Of a stretch of 64,000 nucleotides of DNA, positions 11,827 to 22,765 are shown in pieces. Made by a program: the position numbers and the translations under genes. The DNA is from Armillaria gallica (Eukaryota; Basidiomycota; Agaricomycetes; Agaricales; Physalacriaceae), in assembly GCA_037576215.1 (NCBI GenBank), contig JBANDB010000005.1, positions 1,922,001 through 1,986,000 of the forward strand, written 5' to 3'. The notes under the pieces were generated by a model that was given only the letters and a program-made list of their open reading frames with translations, did not search any database and was not told the origin of the DNA. How positions within the stretch are numbered: the first letter of the stretch is position 1; each line of letters begins with the position of its first letter.

Positions 11827-13432
11827 ATGAAACGGACTGCTACCAGTCCCCCTCCGCCATACAAAGACCCAAAGCGATCTAAACCTGACGACGCAACGAC
11901 ACCGTGGGTAGCATTATCATCTAGACCATTCTATATTAAAAATCACTCTAGTACGATTTCTTCAGACATTACCTTGTCAGACGGCGAAAAAGCAAGTGCG
12001 AACTTGCAGAATGACCATGCGGCTAGGTATTTATTTTTCTAGTAAATAAATAACATTGATAATAACCCTCTTCTCTTCTAACAGCGGCACCGAGTCTACG
12101 GCCGCGAGAGTTGAGGAACAGTCTATCGTTGACGGCGGTTCAAAGTGAGTGTGTTGATTCTTAATCTATCATCTGGGTTACGTACAGTTTGCAGATCTCA
12201 ACAGAACTCGAAGGGAAAGGAAGCTAGGCGGTCACCTACTCCCGTCATCATGCCGTGAGTTTTCGTGTTATTCAATATGTGTCTATGTTCATACGCTTCC
12301 TTCAGTAATCCCGATTCCTTTTTTTTCGCTTTCTTGAAGAACAAACCTGTTCAGGTATTGCCGAGGGTGAAAGAACTTGGGATCGCTTATGGGGACCCTA
12401 CCCCGTACCCTATCACTCCGTTCGTTCTGACTGACCATCTCGGGGGCAACGAGAAGAAAGCTGAGTAAGTACATCCTTTGTTGATTTTTGGTGCTATAGT
12501 TGATGTCGTTCAGACGTGTCTTAAAGTATGCTCTCGCTGCGGAAGGGACCAACCTTTACAATCTATTCTCCGTCCAAACAAGAAACTTTCGATACCATAT
12601 TGTCAACCAAAAAAACGATGGCCGAAAGATCATTCGATCGTCAGACAACGCTGATGCGAGTTTCTATATCGTTGGACGTGTCACTCATTGCAACCTCGAG
12701 AGCGGTGAATTCAACAAAGAAATTGATATTCAACCCTTGGGTCGGCTTTGGCCTCGTTGCGTTGCTGCTATTTCACAGATGCTCAAGTTCCGCAGCCCTC
12801 TTTTCAATGTGTACAAGGAAGGTTTAACCTTTTCCTCTTATCGGAAGCCACAGGAAGGTGAGATTCTGAGCCTACTTACTATCCGTGTACGCTTATGACT
12901 TCATGTAGGCCAAAAAGAACCGTCTATCAAGCCTGTGGCTATGGATGGTATCACTCATGGTCCTCATAAGATGTTTCGCTGAATAACAATGTGTCGTGAT
13001 GACCGTTTTCTTTTTTAGCCATTCGCGCATGGGATCGCGAAGGTGCGCATCTGGTTTGATTATGTTCCCTTCCCTCGTATAATCTGTTCCGCAGTCCCAA
13101 TGTTTTCAGGGCTTTCAAAATTCGCCTTGACTCATTACCCTACACTTCCCGAGGCCTCTGAGTTTCATGTTGGTGACTACGCGATGGTTATCTTCACTAT
13201 TGGAGGGTATCATACTCAGGACAATCTGGAACGGGTATCACTCAATATTCAGCTAGCCATCGTGTTGGAAGTTCACAGTGACAGAGATGCTTTAGCGCCT
13301 TTCGATTCCTTTTATGAAGACTTTGGTGATGAGACTCCAATCGGCGTTGATGACACCACAATGATGGAAAGGTATTCAGGCAAGGTAGTTAGCGTTCCCG
13401 TTTCCGATTTGCCTTCTGGTATTGTTATGTAA
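11827..13432 (+). CDS. Unknown eight-exon protein, 407 aa
   Basis: Exons 11827-12026, 12085-12144, 12195-12254, 12306-12464, 12514-12857, 12909-12947, 13019-13042 and 13095-13432 all have GT..AG borders and join without a stop to 407 aa. Two exons are very small (39 and 24 nt). The N-terminus (MKRTATSPPPPYKDPKRSK) is proline/lysine-rich and probably disordered, possibly with a nuclear signal. The middle contains a globular region around LKYALAAEGTNLYNLF. The C-terminal part begins VPMFSGLSKFALTHYP and carries FHVGDYAMVIFTIGG, which recalls the protein at 10004-11157 on the other strand. It has no membrane helices. I do not know its function. It is divergent from the gene at 11258-11777. Confidence 0.7.
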
Positions 13433-13795
13433 ATTTAGCCATAGTGATTGGCTTGTACTTGTATCGAGAACTCGGGTTTTGTATTATATTCAAATTATTA
13501 TTGAATTTTGACGCATGAGAACTAGCTCAGGCTCAGCGTGTAAGCTCGAGAAACGGTCGGAATCCCGATGCATGCAGTATTTTTAAGGGGATCGCTCTGC
13601 CTTTCCGGCATTAATCGGCAAAGTTGGTTACCGGAGTTTTCCGATATGCTGCTCTGTTCGCTTTATTTTCCAAGACTGTTTTTCTCATGACCTCTTCTCT
13701 TCCAAGACAACTACGCAGGTCCTACAAACATCGAACACTACCACAGCTGCATACAAAAACATTCAAATTCACTACAACACATTTTATGCTACCTC
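13433..13795. other. Intergenic stretch
   Basis: About 360 bp between two same-strand genes. A frame open from about 13710 leads into the next gene and could be an upstream coding exon of it, but it has no ATG of its own. No repeat was seen. Confidence 0.4.
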
Positions 13796-14441
13796 ATGTA
13801 CGCTGATCCTGGAGTTAACACTCAACCGCATCTCATTGACATCATAGCTATTCTCGATGACGAAGATTTGGTTAAAGATATACGCCAAGATGAAGAAAGG
13901 TTAACGCAGTCACAATGCGTTCCCCTACACTTAGATGATCTTTCAAACAAGCATACAGAGGTGTGTTATCTATCTTTTCACTTGGCTATATGGCGTTAAA
14001 CTCTCCTTACAGTCTGAAAGCCCTCAATCTTGTCCTTTCCGTAAATATGCACCGTGTCTCGCCATTGCAGACCAGTCATTCCCCGAGCACATAATCTGTC
14101 GATGTGACTGTCTGTTGCATAAAAACGTTCAATATCATCGAGAACCGCTGCGAGCTATTCTTAGGCCTTATTGGGTATGACTATCTACATCAATTATGAT
14201 TTTTGCTTATTATTACCAGGACTATGTACCCAAACCCATGGAAGGAAAGACTGCCTGTCACGGCTTGCTTGAGGAATCACCATCTCTCCTTCTACACGAA
14301 TCTTGTGCGTTATTCTTGTGTTTCATTCAATGTAATACCTATCAATGTCCTCATTCAGCCGCTCCTATTGATTTGTTTGAGAAGAACAAGAACACTCCGT
14401 TTATTTCTGCTACACAAGATTCGCATGATCTTCGCACCTGA
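13796..14441 (+). CDS. Unknown cysteine-containing protein, 164 aa
   Basis: Exons 13796-13960, 14013-14174, 14220-14304 and 14359-14441 join in frame to 164 aa. Exon 1 holds an acidic helix-like stretch (IDIIAILDDEDLVKDI). Exon 2 has several cysteines (SCPF, APCLAI, IICRCDCLL), which could bind a metal. The frame stays open upstream to about 13710, so a further 5' exon is possible and the true start may lie there. No homolog was seen elsewhere in the window. I do not recognise the family. It ends 42 bp before the next gene on the same strand. Confidence 0.55.
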
Positions 14442-14483
14442 CCACCATCTGAATACTTTCCATGTACCATATAACAACACTGT

Positions 14484-15510
14484 ATGACTTCATTCATCTT
14501 AACCATGACTTCTCCATTTCCTGCTACGACAGATTCCACCGTAAACGTCACTTTCAACTGTGTTGACGAGTTCGTAGTCGTAGAAGAACTACTACTCGAG
14601 TTTTTCGAGTACTGTGATATCATCTCTCTCATACGAGCATCTCATGCTAACCGACAATTCCGGCGCCTCGTTCGGACCACTATCACTACGCGCATTCGTG
14701 ACGCGTTCTCCATGTTCCTACCATCCGACCTCTTCCTGCAATTCTTTACTCTCCTTGACAGCTCAAATGGCGGTATAGCGGGTTCAGTAGGCCTGCAGGT
14801 CCTCACTCCAGCCTGTAGCTGGAAAGCGGAGGATCTAAATGTGGTCGTGCCCACAAGATGGGCTCTGGCTTGGTCAACTTTTTTCAAGACGCACGGCTTT
14901 CTCTTTCATGATCATGAGCAGAGCAATAGCAAGTACCACGTTCTCCAACTGGGTACCAGGTCCGTGACCATTTGCAGTCATCCTTCATTTAAAGTGAGTT
15001 TCCTTTCTTTAAACCGCTGTCCGGCATTTAACGTCTTCACAGTCAAATATTGTTGTCACCGAGAGCGACTCCCACTCTATCTTTTTACCATTGCTCACTT
15101 CGCCAATGACAAGCCAAATGAATGTCATTACTTCTTTGCATATCTATTGTCTTTATCCTGCTCTCACCGCTTCCAAAGTCACCGTTAATGCATGGTGCGG
15201 AGTCCCTGGTGTCTATGTTCGAGAACCTCTTCCAATTCTCGACGTCAGAAAAGGTCGAGTGCAAGAACATGGCTTGACGCTTTACGAAAATGGTACCTGA
15301 CCTGATCAACCTTGTGGACTGGAGTGTCCGAAAATCATGCGATCCCTGAAGGGTTTGAGAGACGTCGGAGTCTTTCAGTGGGGAGGCTGGAATTACATGA
15401 AGCAATCTACGTCTGATATTGTTCCATCGTTCACCCTTCACTATAATTGGAGCCTAGGTACTGTTTGCCGAAATACGTTCTGTTCTCATGGGGTCCGTCC
15501 CGTCGTTTAA
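14484..15510 (+). pseudogene. F-box-like protein, Family IV copy 1 (one premature TGA)
   Basis: Exons 14484-14993 and 15043-15510. The paralog at 23222-24204 (-) has a second exon of exactly the same length (468 nt) and the same intron phase. The N-terminus (VEELLLEFFEYCDIISLIRASHANRQFRRLV by position, about residues 30-60) fits an F-box-like helix bundle; the rest is a predicted globular region with conserved TSQMNVITS, CLYPAL and VFQWGGW blocks. The frame is open except for TGA at 15298-15300, where the paralog has an arginine codon (AGA); CGA-to-TGA is the simplest explanation. Translation could also start at the ATG at 14505. It is either a recent pseudogene or yields a shortened protein. 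Confidence 0.7.
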
Positions 15511-16088
15511 TTGACTGTCTACATTTACAATGCACGTATTGTAGTATTTACTACGCATGCATATATGTACATATAATTCTACTATTCTATTCATCAGTCT
15601 TCAACACGCCGATCCATATCTCAAGGTTTCAATGCGAAACAACACGTGCTTCATGGTTACCATCACATGATATATTTACATAATACCATGCCCTCGCCAG
15701 GACTCCGAATCCCTGGTCAAAACACTACGCCATGTCGCATACCCATTCTTGCCCACCACAATACCAGCTTCTGTAGCTCCATGATCTGCTCAACATCCTC
15801 TGCACTCCTCAAGTTGTGAACCATAATCTGTACAAGCAAGCCCTTCGATGGGAAAAAAAATATGCCAGCTGCCTGTCCCTAAAAGTTGGCATAAACCTAT
15901 TGTTCCGTCGATCTCACTGGCATTGTTTGTAACCAATACAGTATCTGCACGCTGAAGTCATGGGACAAAGCAGATGAGATGGGTTTCACATATACCTTGT
16001 TTGAATATCTTATAGCATTTTAGTCGTCCCATTATGCATTCAATAATTCCTCGATCCTTTCTAGGCTATCACCCACACAACAAACTCC
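15511..16088. other. Intergenic; possible decayed Family I partner gene
   Basis: No open gene. On the minus strand just upstream of the F-box copy, the short reading ERIEELLNA (about 16030-16060) resembles the first exon of Family I genes (TIEEIVELRNEDIL, MIEEMVELKNKEIL). The intact head-to-head pairs at 8.5 and 25 kb have their Family I exon 1 in this position. This is suggestive only. Confidence 0.3.
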
Positions 16089-17281
16089 ATGCCTGCTCTC
16101 TGTGCGGAGCTCATCTTGAAGATAATCGATGATGTTAACGCCTATGGTGACCCCGCTACTTCCAGAGTGTGCTCTGAAGTAGCATGCTATTGGGTGTATC
16201 CTTCCCGAGTCTTCGTATTTCACACTATATGCGTCAACGCTCACACTGACTTACAATCCTGGACCAGTCTGCTTGCCGCCAATTCAAAGTTACAACCTGA
16301 CTTCGCCGTTGCTCCTCACGTCCATTGAATTGTTATATTCAAATCTGGACAGAAGAGTTACGGGATGTCGCCGACTACCACAGCCGAGTTCATTCGCCTT
16401 TTTCCATCCCTTTCCATGCTCGACTTGCGTGGCAATGCCGATGTTGAATGGGCCGACCTGCAGACACGGCCCTTGTCCCTTGTACGATGCCTGAACACAC
16501 AATGCCATTCCCTACGTGATGCGTGCACAAACATCGCTGATGCCTTCCCCTCCCTCACCGTTCTCAATGTTCGCGGCACATTGCTTCCTGACATCGACAG
16601 CTCCGCTGGAGATGAGGAGATAATCACACTGTTACAACCGGGAATGCGTGTCCTAACGCTTGATTCACTTTGGGGCAAACATTTAACGGACTTGATCTAC
16701 ATCTTCAAGGCGATGCCCTCGTTCTTCAGTGTTGAAACACTTGTCCTACGATGTGATCCTAGGGCTCTCGAGTTATTTTTCGAGAGCCTGCCTCTGATGA
16801 TGATCCAGCTTAAGTCTTTACACTGCATGCCTCGAGGTAGTCTTTGACGTCTCTTCTCTCATGTTCAATACTAATTATTTGCATGGTAGGACGATTACTA
16901 CCCGCGGCTCGCCTGAATAACATTGAACGTCTCACGTCTTTGGAGGTGTTTGGTATACACTTCCTCGACATAGATGCCGACAGTGTGCTTTCGCGAGTGA
17001 AATACATATCCTCGAAACAACTGTCAGCTATAAAGCTCTCCTACAGCATCACTTTCTTGAGAGACTCGCCCTTCGATGTTCCAACTGTGTGGGAAAGGTT
17101 CAGGGATTCCATCAAAGACATGTCACAGTTCCCGCGATTGTTTAACGTGGATATCTGTGTATATGACGCGGCGCATTGCGATATTACTTCATTCCAATTC
17201 ATGGTCAATAACTTGAAGAACGTATTCTTGTCTATGGGTGATTCGACGCTAATTGTCAACGTACATATTCGTGGAAATTGA
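16089..17281 (+). pseudogene. F-box/LRR-like protein, Family III copy 2 (one premature TGA)
   Basis: Exons 16089-16836 and 16890-17281. Exon 1 is 748 nt, identical in length to the intact copy at 25182, and intron phase is kept. The F-box-like start (LCAELILKIIDDVN) and the LRR-like strands (LSMLDL, LTVLNV, RVLTLDSL) are all present. The only lesion is TGA at 16326-16328 (after PHVH), where copies 1 and 3 read arginine; CGA-to-TGA fits. Without it the protein would be 379 aa. It is recent decay, or possibly an active gene with a sequence error. If expressed it would be an SCF adaptor candidate by family analogy. Confidence 0.75.
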
Positions 17282-17943
17282 TACTTACATACTATTTGTA
17301 TTTTTATATATTTATGCCACTCGTTTTATCTATCTACGAATCATTAAACTACAATAATGGTGTGTCTTTGAAGAATTGCGAGCTGTCTTTAAGACTTCCA
17401 GTAGCATGTTAATCATGTGACTGGATGCCCTCACGTTTTCCGGGTCAGCCCGACTAACCGAGTTTTTGACCAAAGTTACGCAAATAGAGACGCATCCCTC
17501 ACCGATCGCCTGGTATTCTCTAGGTATTCTCTCCGCATACTGGTTATTTAAACTGTAAACTCTCTTGATAAATATCAGACGATAATTCACAAAGGTAATT
17601 ACTGTTCATAGTATTGCGTTAGAGTCAGAGATAACTCTGTATGAAGGACCGACTCCTGATACAATCATGTGGGAAGAATTACACGACGGTGGATTGGAAG
17701 TCATAGAGTCCTCTGAACCCTTGCTTTGTGTAATCAGTTCTTAAACCCGTCGTATGTGAGAACTTCACGGATTGTTGTACTGTCTGTTCTGATACTGTAT
17801 TTAGGTTGTTCTGTGCGTCCTTGCACGTTGTTTAACCAACCAGTACTTACTACCTTTGCTATCCCAATTCAAAAATATGTGTTGTTACAAAGAAAGCGAC
17901 TGTATCTGTGTCAATCCTACACCACTCAACACGTCTCACACAA
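17282..17943. other. Intergenic with two unassigned open patches
   Basis: A minus-strand frame at 17330-17590 (86 codons) and a plus-strand frame at about 17600-17745 (reading YEGPTPDTIMWEELHDGG) have protein-like composition, but neither has a paralog here or a convincing splice partner. They may be exons of decayed genes. Confidence 0.3.
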
Positions 17944-18790
17944 TCAATAAGGTATAATTTCCATTTCCTCGACGTGAACAACGAAAATCTGTGGATGCGT
18001 GACATCAAGTCAGTGAACTTGATATACTACTCACCTCGCACCGGCAAACCACACTTGTATGCTTCTTCAATGTCACGTGGATTTGCACTGGAAAGTCAGC
18101 AGCCTCGTCCAGAATAGCTTCCGTTGTGGGTGTTCGCGAGGGACCCGCGCCCTCAACATCAACGAACCAATTGTTTGGTGCGTCTACTTTCTTCCTCTCT
18201 ATCAGTTAGATTTCTTTGACGTAAATAGCATTTCAAGCTTACCACCACCTTTGGGTCAACGTACACCATCAGGGATTCCTTGCGAACGTCGCATTCATAA
18301 ATCCAGCTTCTCGACGGTAAATCCTGTGCTTTCGAATCAGCATTGCATGAACATCTGACTGTCTGGATACAGACCTTGCTGTGATCTTTCAAAAATAAGC
18401 CTTGCAGTGTCTTGATCTGGGCGTCGAATAAAATTTCTCCACTAGCACCCCTTGATGGCGGTCCAAGACGTAACCAGTGATTGTTATGAAGGTCGGGGAA
18501 CTTGTGGACTGTGAGATATCGCCTCTTTAAGTAGCACCGCTACTCACCACAACCTCTCCCATCAAACACATTCCGAAGTGCAAACGTCCCAGAAGCGAGC
18601 CTTTCAGCACCATATTCTCCTTCTGGTCAACGTACACACTGGTTGCTGCATCTTCCTCGCGTAACGAGATGTTCTGCTCGTAAACCAAACGCGCAATTGC
18701 ATCTCGAGATCCACGATAATAGGACTGGACAATAGTATTCAGGCTACGAGAAACGACGGAGTCTTCCATGATGATGGCCTTCGCTACCAT
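17944..18790 (-). CDS. Family II protein, 216 aa (left copy)
   Basis: Exons 18790-18548, 18500-18375, 18323-18243, 18190-18035 and 17988-17944 join in frame to 216 aa. The mirror copy at 21975-22765 (+) has the same phase-0 introns and an identical 126 nt second exon. Shared blocks are LNTIVQSYY / LDTVVDLYY, GSLLGRLHFGMCLMGE / GSLIGRLHSGQCLTGE, and NHWLRLGP followed by ILFDAQI. There are no membrane helices or signal peptide, and I recognise no characterised domain. It lies 137-190 bp downstream of a Family I gene on the same strand, as does its mirror copy, so I and II are inherited as a unit. The fifth exon is extra relative to the right copy. Confidence 0.7.
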
Positions 18791-18980
18791 CCATTCTATT
18801 CAGTTTTAAATGCTCAACATAGACTGAAAAGCAAAAGAGCGTGTGATACTAATCATCTGATCCAGGAGGCGACGTAACAAGAGACGAGAAGAGCGTGTGA
18901 CAAACGCAATGCTCCACCTGCATTGTTTAGTTCAAGAAACACATGGTACTACCCAGCCTGTTTCTTCGGTCAATATTCCG

Positions 18981-19475
18981 TCATGCAATTTCATTCAGAT
19001 CAACTGACCTCTTCAGATGAATCGTCGCATCAACAACATCGAACAGATGGCCAACCTCACAGTCATCGCCGCTTTCCAATTTCATCATAAGCAAATCCCC
19101 CTCTGCCTCTATACCTATGTCCTTCAATGCTAAGTTCCGCGCGCGCCCGGTTCTACTTGTACGCCGAAAACATACCAAGAAAGTTGGGTCGATCACCTCG
19201 CGGCCAATCTCAGTGTCAATAACACCTCCTACGGTCCGTTGACGAGAAATCCAATAATCCACGTCCACATCATCCCGAGTATAGTACCCTCTTGCTGAGC
19301 AGATAAAGGGAACAGGGACCATCCGTGCTCTTACAGACTCGGTTCCGTAAAAAAGAGCCCACACGTATTTTTCTCCCTGTAACATCGATATCAATTCTTA
19401 TGCAAGATCAATGGTTGTTTCACTTACCTTTTTCAAAACATTGTGAGCCCGTTCTGTGATTTCGCAATCTCTCAT
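18981..19475 (-). CDS. Family I protein, 147 aa (left inner copy)
   Basis: Exons 19475-19428 and 19376-18981 give 147 aa. An alternative uses the donor at 19008/19007 and a short third exon 18948-18927 (145 aa); the phase of that donor is the same as in the copies at 7.9, 21.3 and 24.4 kb, which favours it. The protein shares with the copy at 21286 the MVPVPFICSA / LVPVPLISSA block, an IDTEIGRE / VNTDIGRK block and a GDLLMMKLE / GDVLVMRVE strand. Unknown function, no membrane segments. It is upstream of the Family II gene at 17944-18790 on the same strand. Confidence 0.7.
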
Positions 19476-19621
19476 TTTCGACGGTCTGTTGCAGATCTAA
19501 TCAGCCTTTCGCCCCACCCGCTTCTATTATGACCGTGCATTACCTCCAAGTTCCGTCTGCAGTTGCGTCAAGTCTGAAGGACAATATTGCAGCGCAGTTT
19601 CTAATACTATACAATAATATT

Positions 19622-20169
19622 TCATGTGATCCCGGAGTTACAATAAACTATTTTTGTCACTTTCCCCAAGTCTTTGCGTCTCCTCCTGTCAACGGAAGTA
19701 ACCGGACTGTGCCAATCTACCCAGAGCGTCAGCACGCTGTATATTGAATCGGACAATAAAGTACTTACTCATTCACAAAATACAAAGCTCCATCAATGTC
19801 ATCGTCGGTGAGATTGCATACTTCACTTTGATTTTCTAAATCAAAGGCCATTATCAGTAAATCCCCCTTAACCCTGTAGCCAATCTTGCTCAATGGGCCG
19901 TTCATGATGTCGCCAAACCTCCTACCACGGGGAACGTGGTATATAATATGAGGTATACCAATTTCGGCATTCAGAAGCCGATGCAATTAGCGGAACCGGT
20001 ACTATGCGCCATTTTGTACAGCCACTTCCAAAGAAGATTCCCGTTCGCACTGGACGTCCCTACAGAATAAATTGTTAATCTGTGTGGTAAAGACATTGAA
20101 TGCAAACGCACGAACCAACCGCAAGACGTGGCGAACTCGCTCCCGGACGTCACAGTCATTTGTTGGCAT
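19622..20169 (-). pseudogene. Family I relic (internally deleted copy)
   Basis: The first exon starts at 20169 (MPTNDCDVRERVRH). After an intron, a second exon carries the family blocks FFGSGCTKW and IVPVPLIASAS; then the frame breaks. The downstream family sequence (NAEIG, IIYHVPRGRR, KGDLLIMAFD) continues in another frame, with the middle of the domain (about 55 residues) missing. The 3' end may splice at about 19768 into an exon ending at 19622. Compared with the neighbours at 18981 and 21286 this is a deleted, frame-broken copy, unless the missing part is hidden in an unusual intron. Confidence 0.55.
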
Positions 20170-20480
20170 GATAAGATCTGAGGAAATGAACGTTCGCTGC
20201 GGAAGAAACTGCTTTAATAATAAGCTCACGTTTCACTACCTCTTTTCTATATTCAATTTCCGATATGATCCACTGGTTCTAGTCTAAAAGACAACACCAA
20301 ACTTGTAAGACCTACGCCTTGTCCTTCGAAAATAGACCACTCACGGTCAAATTTCAAAATTTCCGTTGTTCTCTGAGCTCTCACATTGAATTGACTCTCG
20401 AAATAAGATGACGATTGCGTCAATCCTGTTTTACAATTCACACGTGCGCTTCCCTTTCACAACAGGTGCTTACTTCCTGG
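20170..20480. other. Spacer at the centre of the inverted duplication
   Basis: About 310 bp between the SUMO-like gene and the Family I relic. A 62-codon minus frame (20253-20441) is present, with no supporting paralog. The mirror axis of the flanking duplicated genes falls here (about 20.38 kb). Confidence 0.35.
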
Positions 20481-21095
20481 TCAAAATTGTAATTCGGCAC
20501 CTCCAATTTCTACCACACCTACGTGTTAGTATGTACAAAAAAGGAGAGGACTATAAACTTACGCTCAATCATAACGTCAATGATATCTACAATGGTAACA
20601 TCAGTATCCTTTAACTAGGTCGTGAAAAGAGTTTACCTGCATTTGCCATACCGTACATAGCCAGCGTCCTTAGGGCATCGATCCTTTCACCCTGGTATAC
20701 GAATCTGAAGACAATAAGCTTCGCACAGATACGGGAAACATAAAAAATGCTACCTCAAACTCTCTACATCCTTACCATACGAGTATGCGAAAGCTCGGAA
20801 AACTCTTCCCAGCGGTGTTGTATTCTTCAAGCGAAATGTCTTTTCATCTCCTGTACTGGTTTGCACCTGAATGATACATTAACGTTGAAATTGTCCTATA
20901 GTAAACAGAAATATGACATACAATTAAATCTAACAAGACAGGATCATAAACGGATCGCTGCTTTCCCTTTCCCTTTCCCGATCCTTGTACGGGATTCGAG
21001 TTATCCATACTATCGTCTACGTCGGGGGTGGATTTGTGCTTCGATGGAGAGACAGATGACTCGAGAGAGCTGCTTGTCGATACAGAGTCATCCAT
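20481..21095 (-). CDS. SUMO-like ubiquitin-fold modifier, 138 aa with C-terminal Gly-Gly
   Basis: Exons 21095-20922, 20866-20754, 20704-20637, 20586-20563 and 20518-20481 join in frame to 138 aa. Residues 1-58 are a serine-rich, probably disordered tail with a GKGKGKQR patch. Residues 59-133 read as a SUMO fold: FRLKNTTPLGRVFRAF matches the KKTTPL core region, then GKDVESLRFVYQGERID matches the conserved segment before the last strands, and DIIDVMIE the final strand. It ends EIGG-AELQF, i.e. Gly-Gly at about 132-133 plus a 5-residue tail, as in SUMO precursors matured by Ulp/SENP proteases. Knowledge: mature SUMO is conjugated through the Gly-Gly by E1/Ubc9. The tail and Gly-Gly suggest a processable paralog; conventional SUMO is a shorter single-copy gene in most fungi. 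It sits in a cluster of F-box-like genes. Confidence 0.8.
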
Positions 21096-21285
21096 GATGA
21101 GAACGACTTTCAGTACGACGAGGTACTGCTGATAGATGTATATTGAAACTATTTTATAGATCGCGTACCCTGAAACAGCAAATCAAAAGCACGCGTAGTC
21201 AATGAAACATAGATTCATAGTCAGTCGCACTTACAAGAACAACTATACGTTAAAACCCGGAATGCGCTTCGCATAACACACAAAC

Positions 21286-21863
21286 ATGTCGTGCGATGAA
21301 ATTGAGATGTCTATACCTGAACGCGTCAAAGACATTGCAGAGAACGTACGTCCTCTTCCTCCATCTTGATGATCAACGTACAACTTCGTCCTGGAGCAGA
21401 ATTCGCCAGTATTTTGGGGCGTCCTCTTTAGCAGTCATGCAAAAACAGGTCGACTTGTTCCCGTACCTCTAATATCCTCCGCACAAGAATATCGAACTTG
21501 GGACGACTTGGACACCGCGAAATGGATTCCCCGATTTCCTCCATTCGGTTCCATTGTCAATACAGACATTGGAAGAAAAATGTTGGAAATGACATATCTG
21601 ATCTATTATTACCCACGCAGTTACCGAGATGCACTACGCAAGAACAGGGCGCTCGCAAAAGAAGATATATCATTTAAGGGGGATGTGCTCGTCATGCGCG
21701 TGGAGTTCGATGCCATTCTCGAGAAGTATGTGGTCCGAAATATGGAAGTGGATGACATCCAAAACACGATATTCTACGTCCAAAGGTGATTATTGTTGTG
21801 CTATTCAGACATTAGTCTGCTGACCATAGCAATAGAGCGGTGGATCGAAGATGCATCCGTTAG
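21286..21863 (+). CDS. Family I protein, 159 aa (right inner copy)
   Basis: Exons 21286-21345, 21400-21785 and 21830-21863 give 159 aa; the last exon is the least certain (an acceptor at 21808 would give a stop sooner). It is the mirror copy of the gene at 18981-19475, with shared SIPERVKDIAEN-like start, LVPVPLISSAQEY, IVNTDIGRKML and KGDVLVMRVEFD blocks. No known domain and no membrane helix. It starts 190 bp from the divergent SUMO-like gene (21095), so the two may share a regulatory region. It is followed by a Family II gene 111 bp downstream on the same strand. Confidence 0.7.
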
Positions 21864-21974
21864 TTGCGGAGAATACAGTAGTTTGAATGTCAAGTCGTAT
21901 TGTGTCAAAGACATTTGTCCACTGCCTCATCGCCTGATAAAGATGAACTCAGTTCAAGAATTACTGTACCCAAA

Positions 21975-22765
21975 ATGCCCACCATTACTTCGCAGCGGAA
22001 CTTGGACACCGTCGTCGACCTGTACTACGGATCATGTAGCACCGACATATCCAGAATATTGTACGAGCGTGATCTGTACCCTGAATACGAGTCACCGACG
22101 ACCGTCGTGTACACGAGGTCGGATGACCAGGAAATATTTCATGGCTCTCTTATCGGCCGACTACACTCTGGTCAATGTTTGACAGGAGAATTACTAGTAA
22201 GCCTTCAGTATCGGTGTATGCTCCTCTCTAACACGTTATGCGTAGTTTCCTTACCTGAAAAACCATAATTGGCTCCGTTTGGGACCCGCTACACGTACTT
22301 CCAGTGGACGTATTCTCTTCGACGCACAGATCAATGTCCTCAAAGGAATATTCTGGAAGGAGAAGACGAACGTAAGTAGACATCAATATGAACTATGCTT
22401 CGCGACTTACATGGATAGAATGGGTTCTCTGCTAGCTGGGTCTTCAAATCAGATCGCGAATTTATAATGCTATATTTAGACCCTGCTGTCGTGGTGAGCG
22501 ATAAAAGTGTATGAGGTCTGCATGTTTCTGATTGGTTTAGGTTCTGTCAGATCCAGAAGAGTTTAGGCCTCGACGACTTCCACCAAGGACCGCAATCGAT
22601 TTATTGAACGACGTGGACGACGAACTAGTAAAGTTGAAGGTGGTCTTGAGAAAGCATACGTCACCCGCCACCAGAGAACGAACAGAGGTCCATCTCATGC
22701 TCGCCACTCGCCGCTACATTGCTTACCGCGCCTCAGCTATTTGCGATTCATGTGAAAGCCATTGA
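21975..22765 (+). CDS. Family II protein, 215 aa (right copy)
   Basis: Exons 21975-22196, 22246-22371, 22419-22493 and 22541-22765, all phase 0, give 215 aa without a stop. The start was taken as the first in-frame ATG (MPTITSQRN), aligned with the paralog start region; the frame is open to 21900, so a longer N-terminus is possible. Shared blocks with the left copy: DTVVDLYYGS, GSLIGRLHSGQC, NWLRLGP, ILFDAQINVL, then FKSDREFIMLYLDP. The C-terminal 75 residues are charged (DLLNDVDDELVKLK) and less conserved. Function unknown. Confidence 0.7.

Noticed and set aside
12984..13094. Frame reading RIWFDYVPFPRIICS as coding before the last exon of the 407 aa gene
   Set aside because: It would require a frameshift with the upstream exons; treating 13043-13094 as an intron (GTGCGC..CGCAG) restores the frame cleanly.
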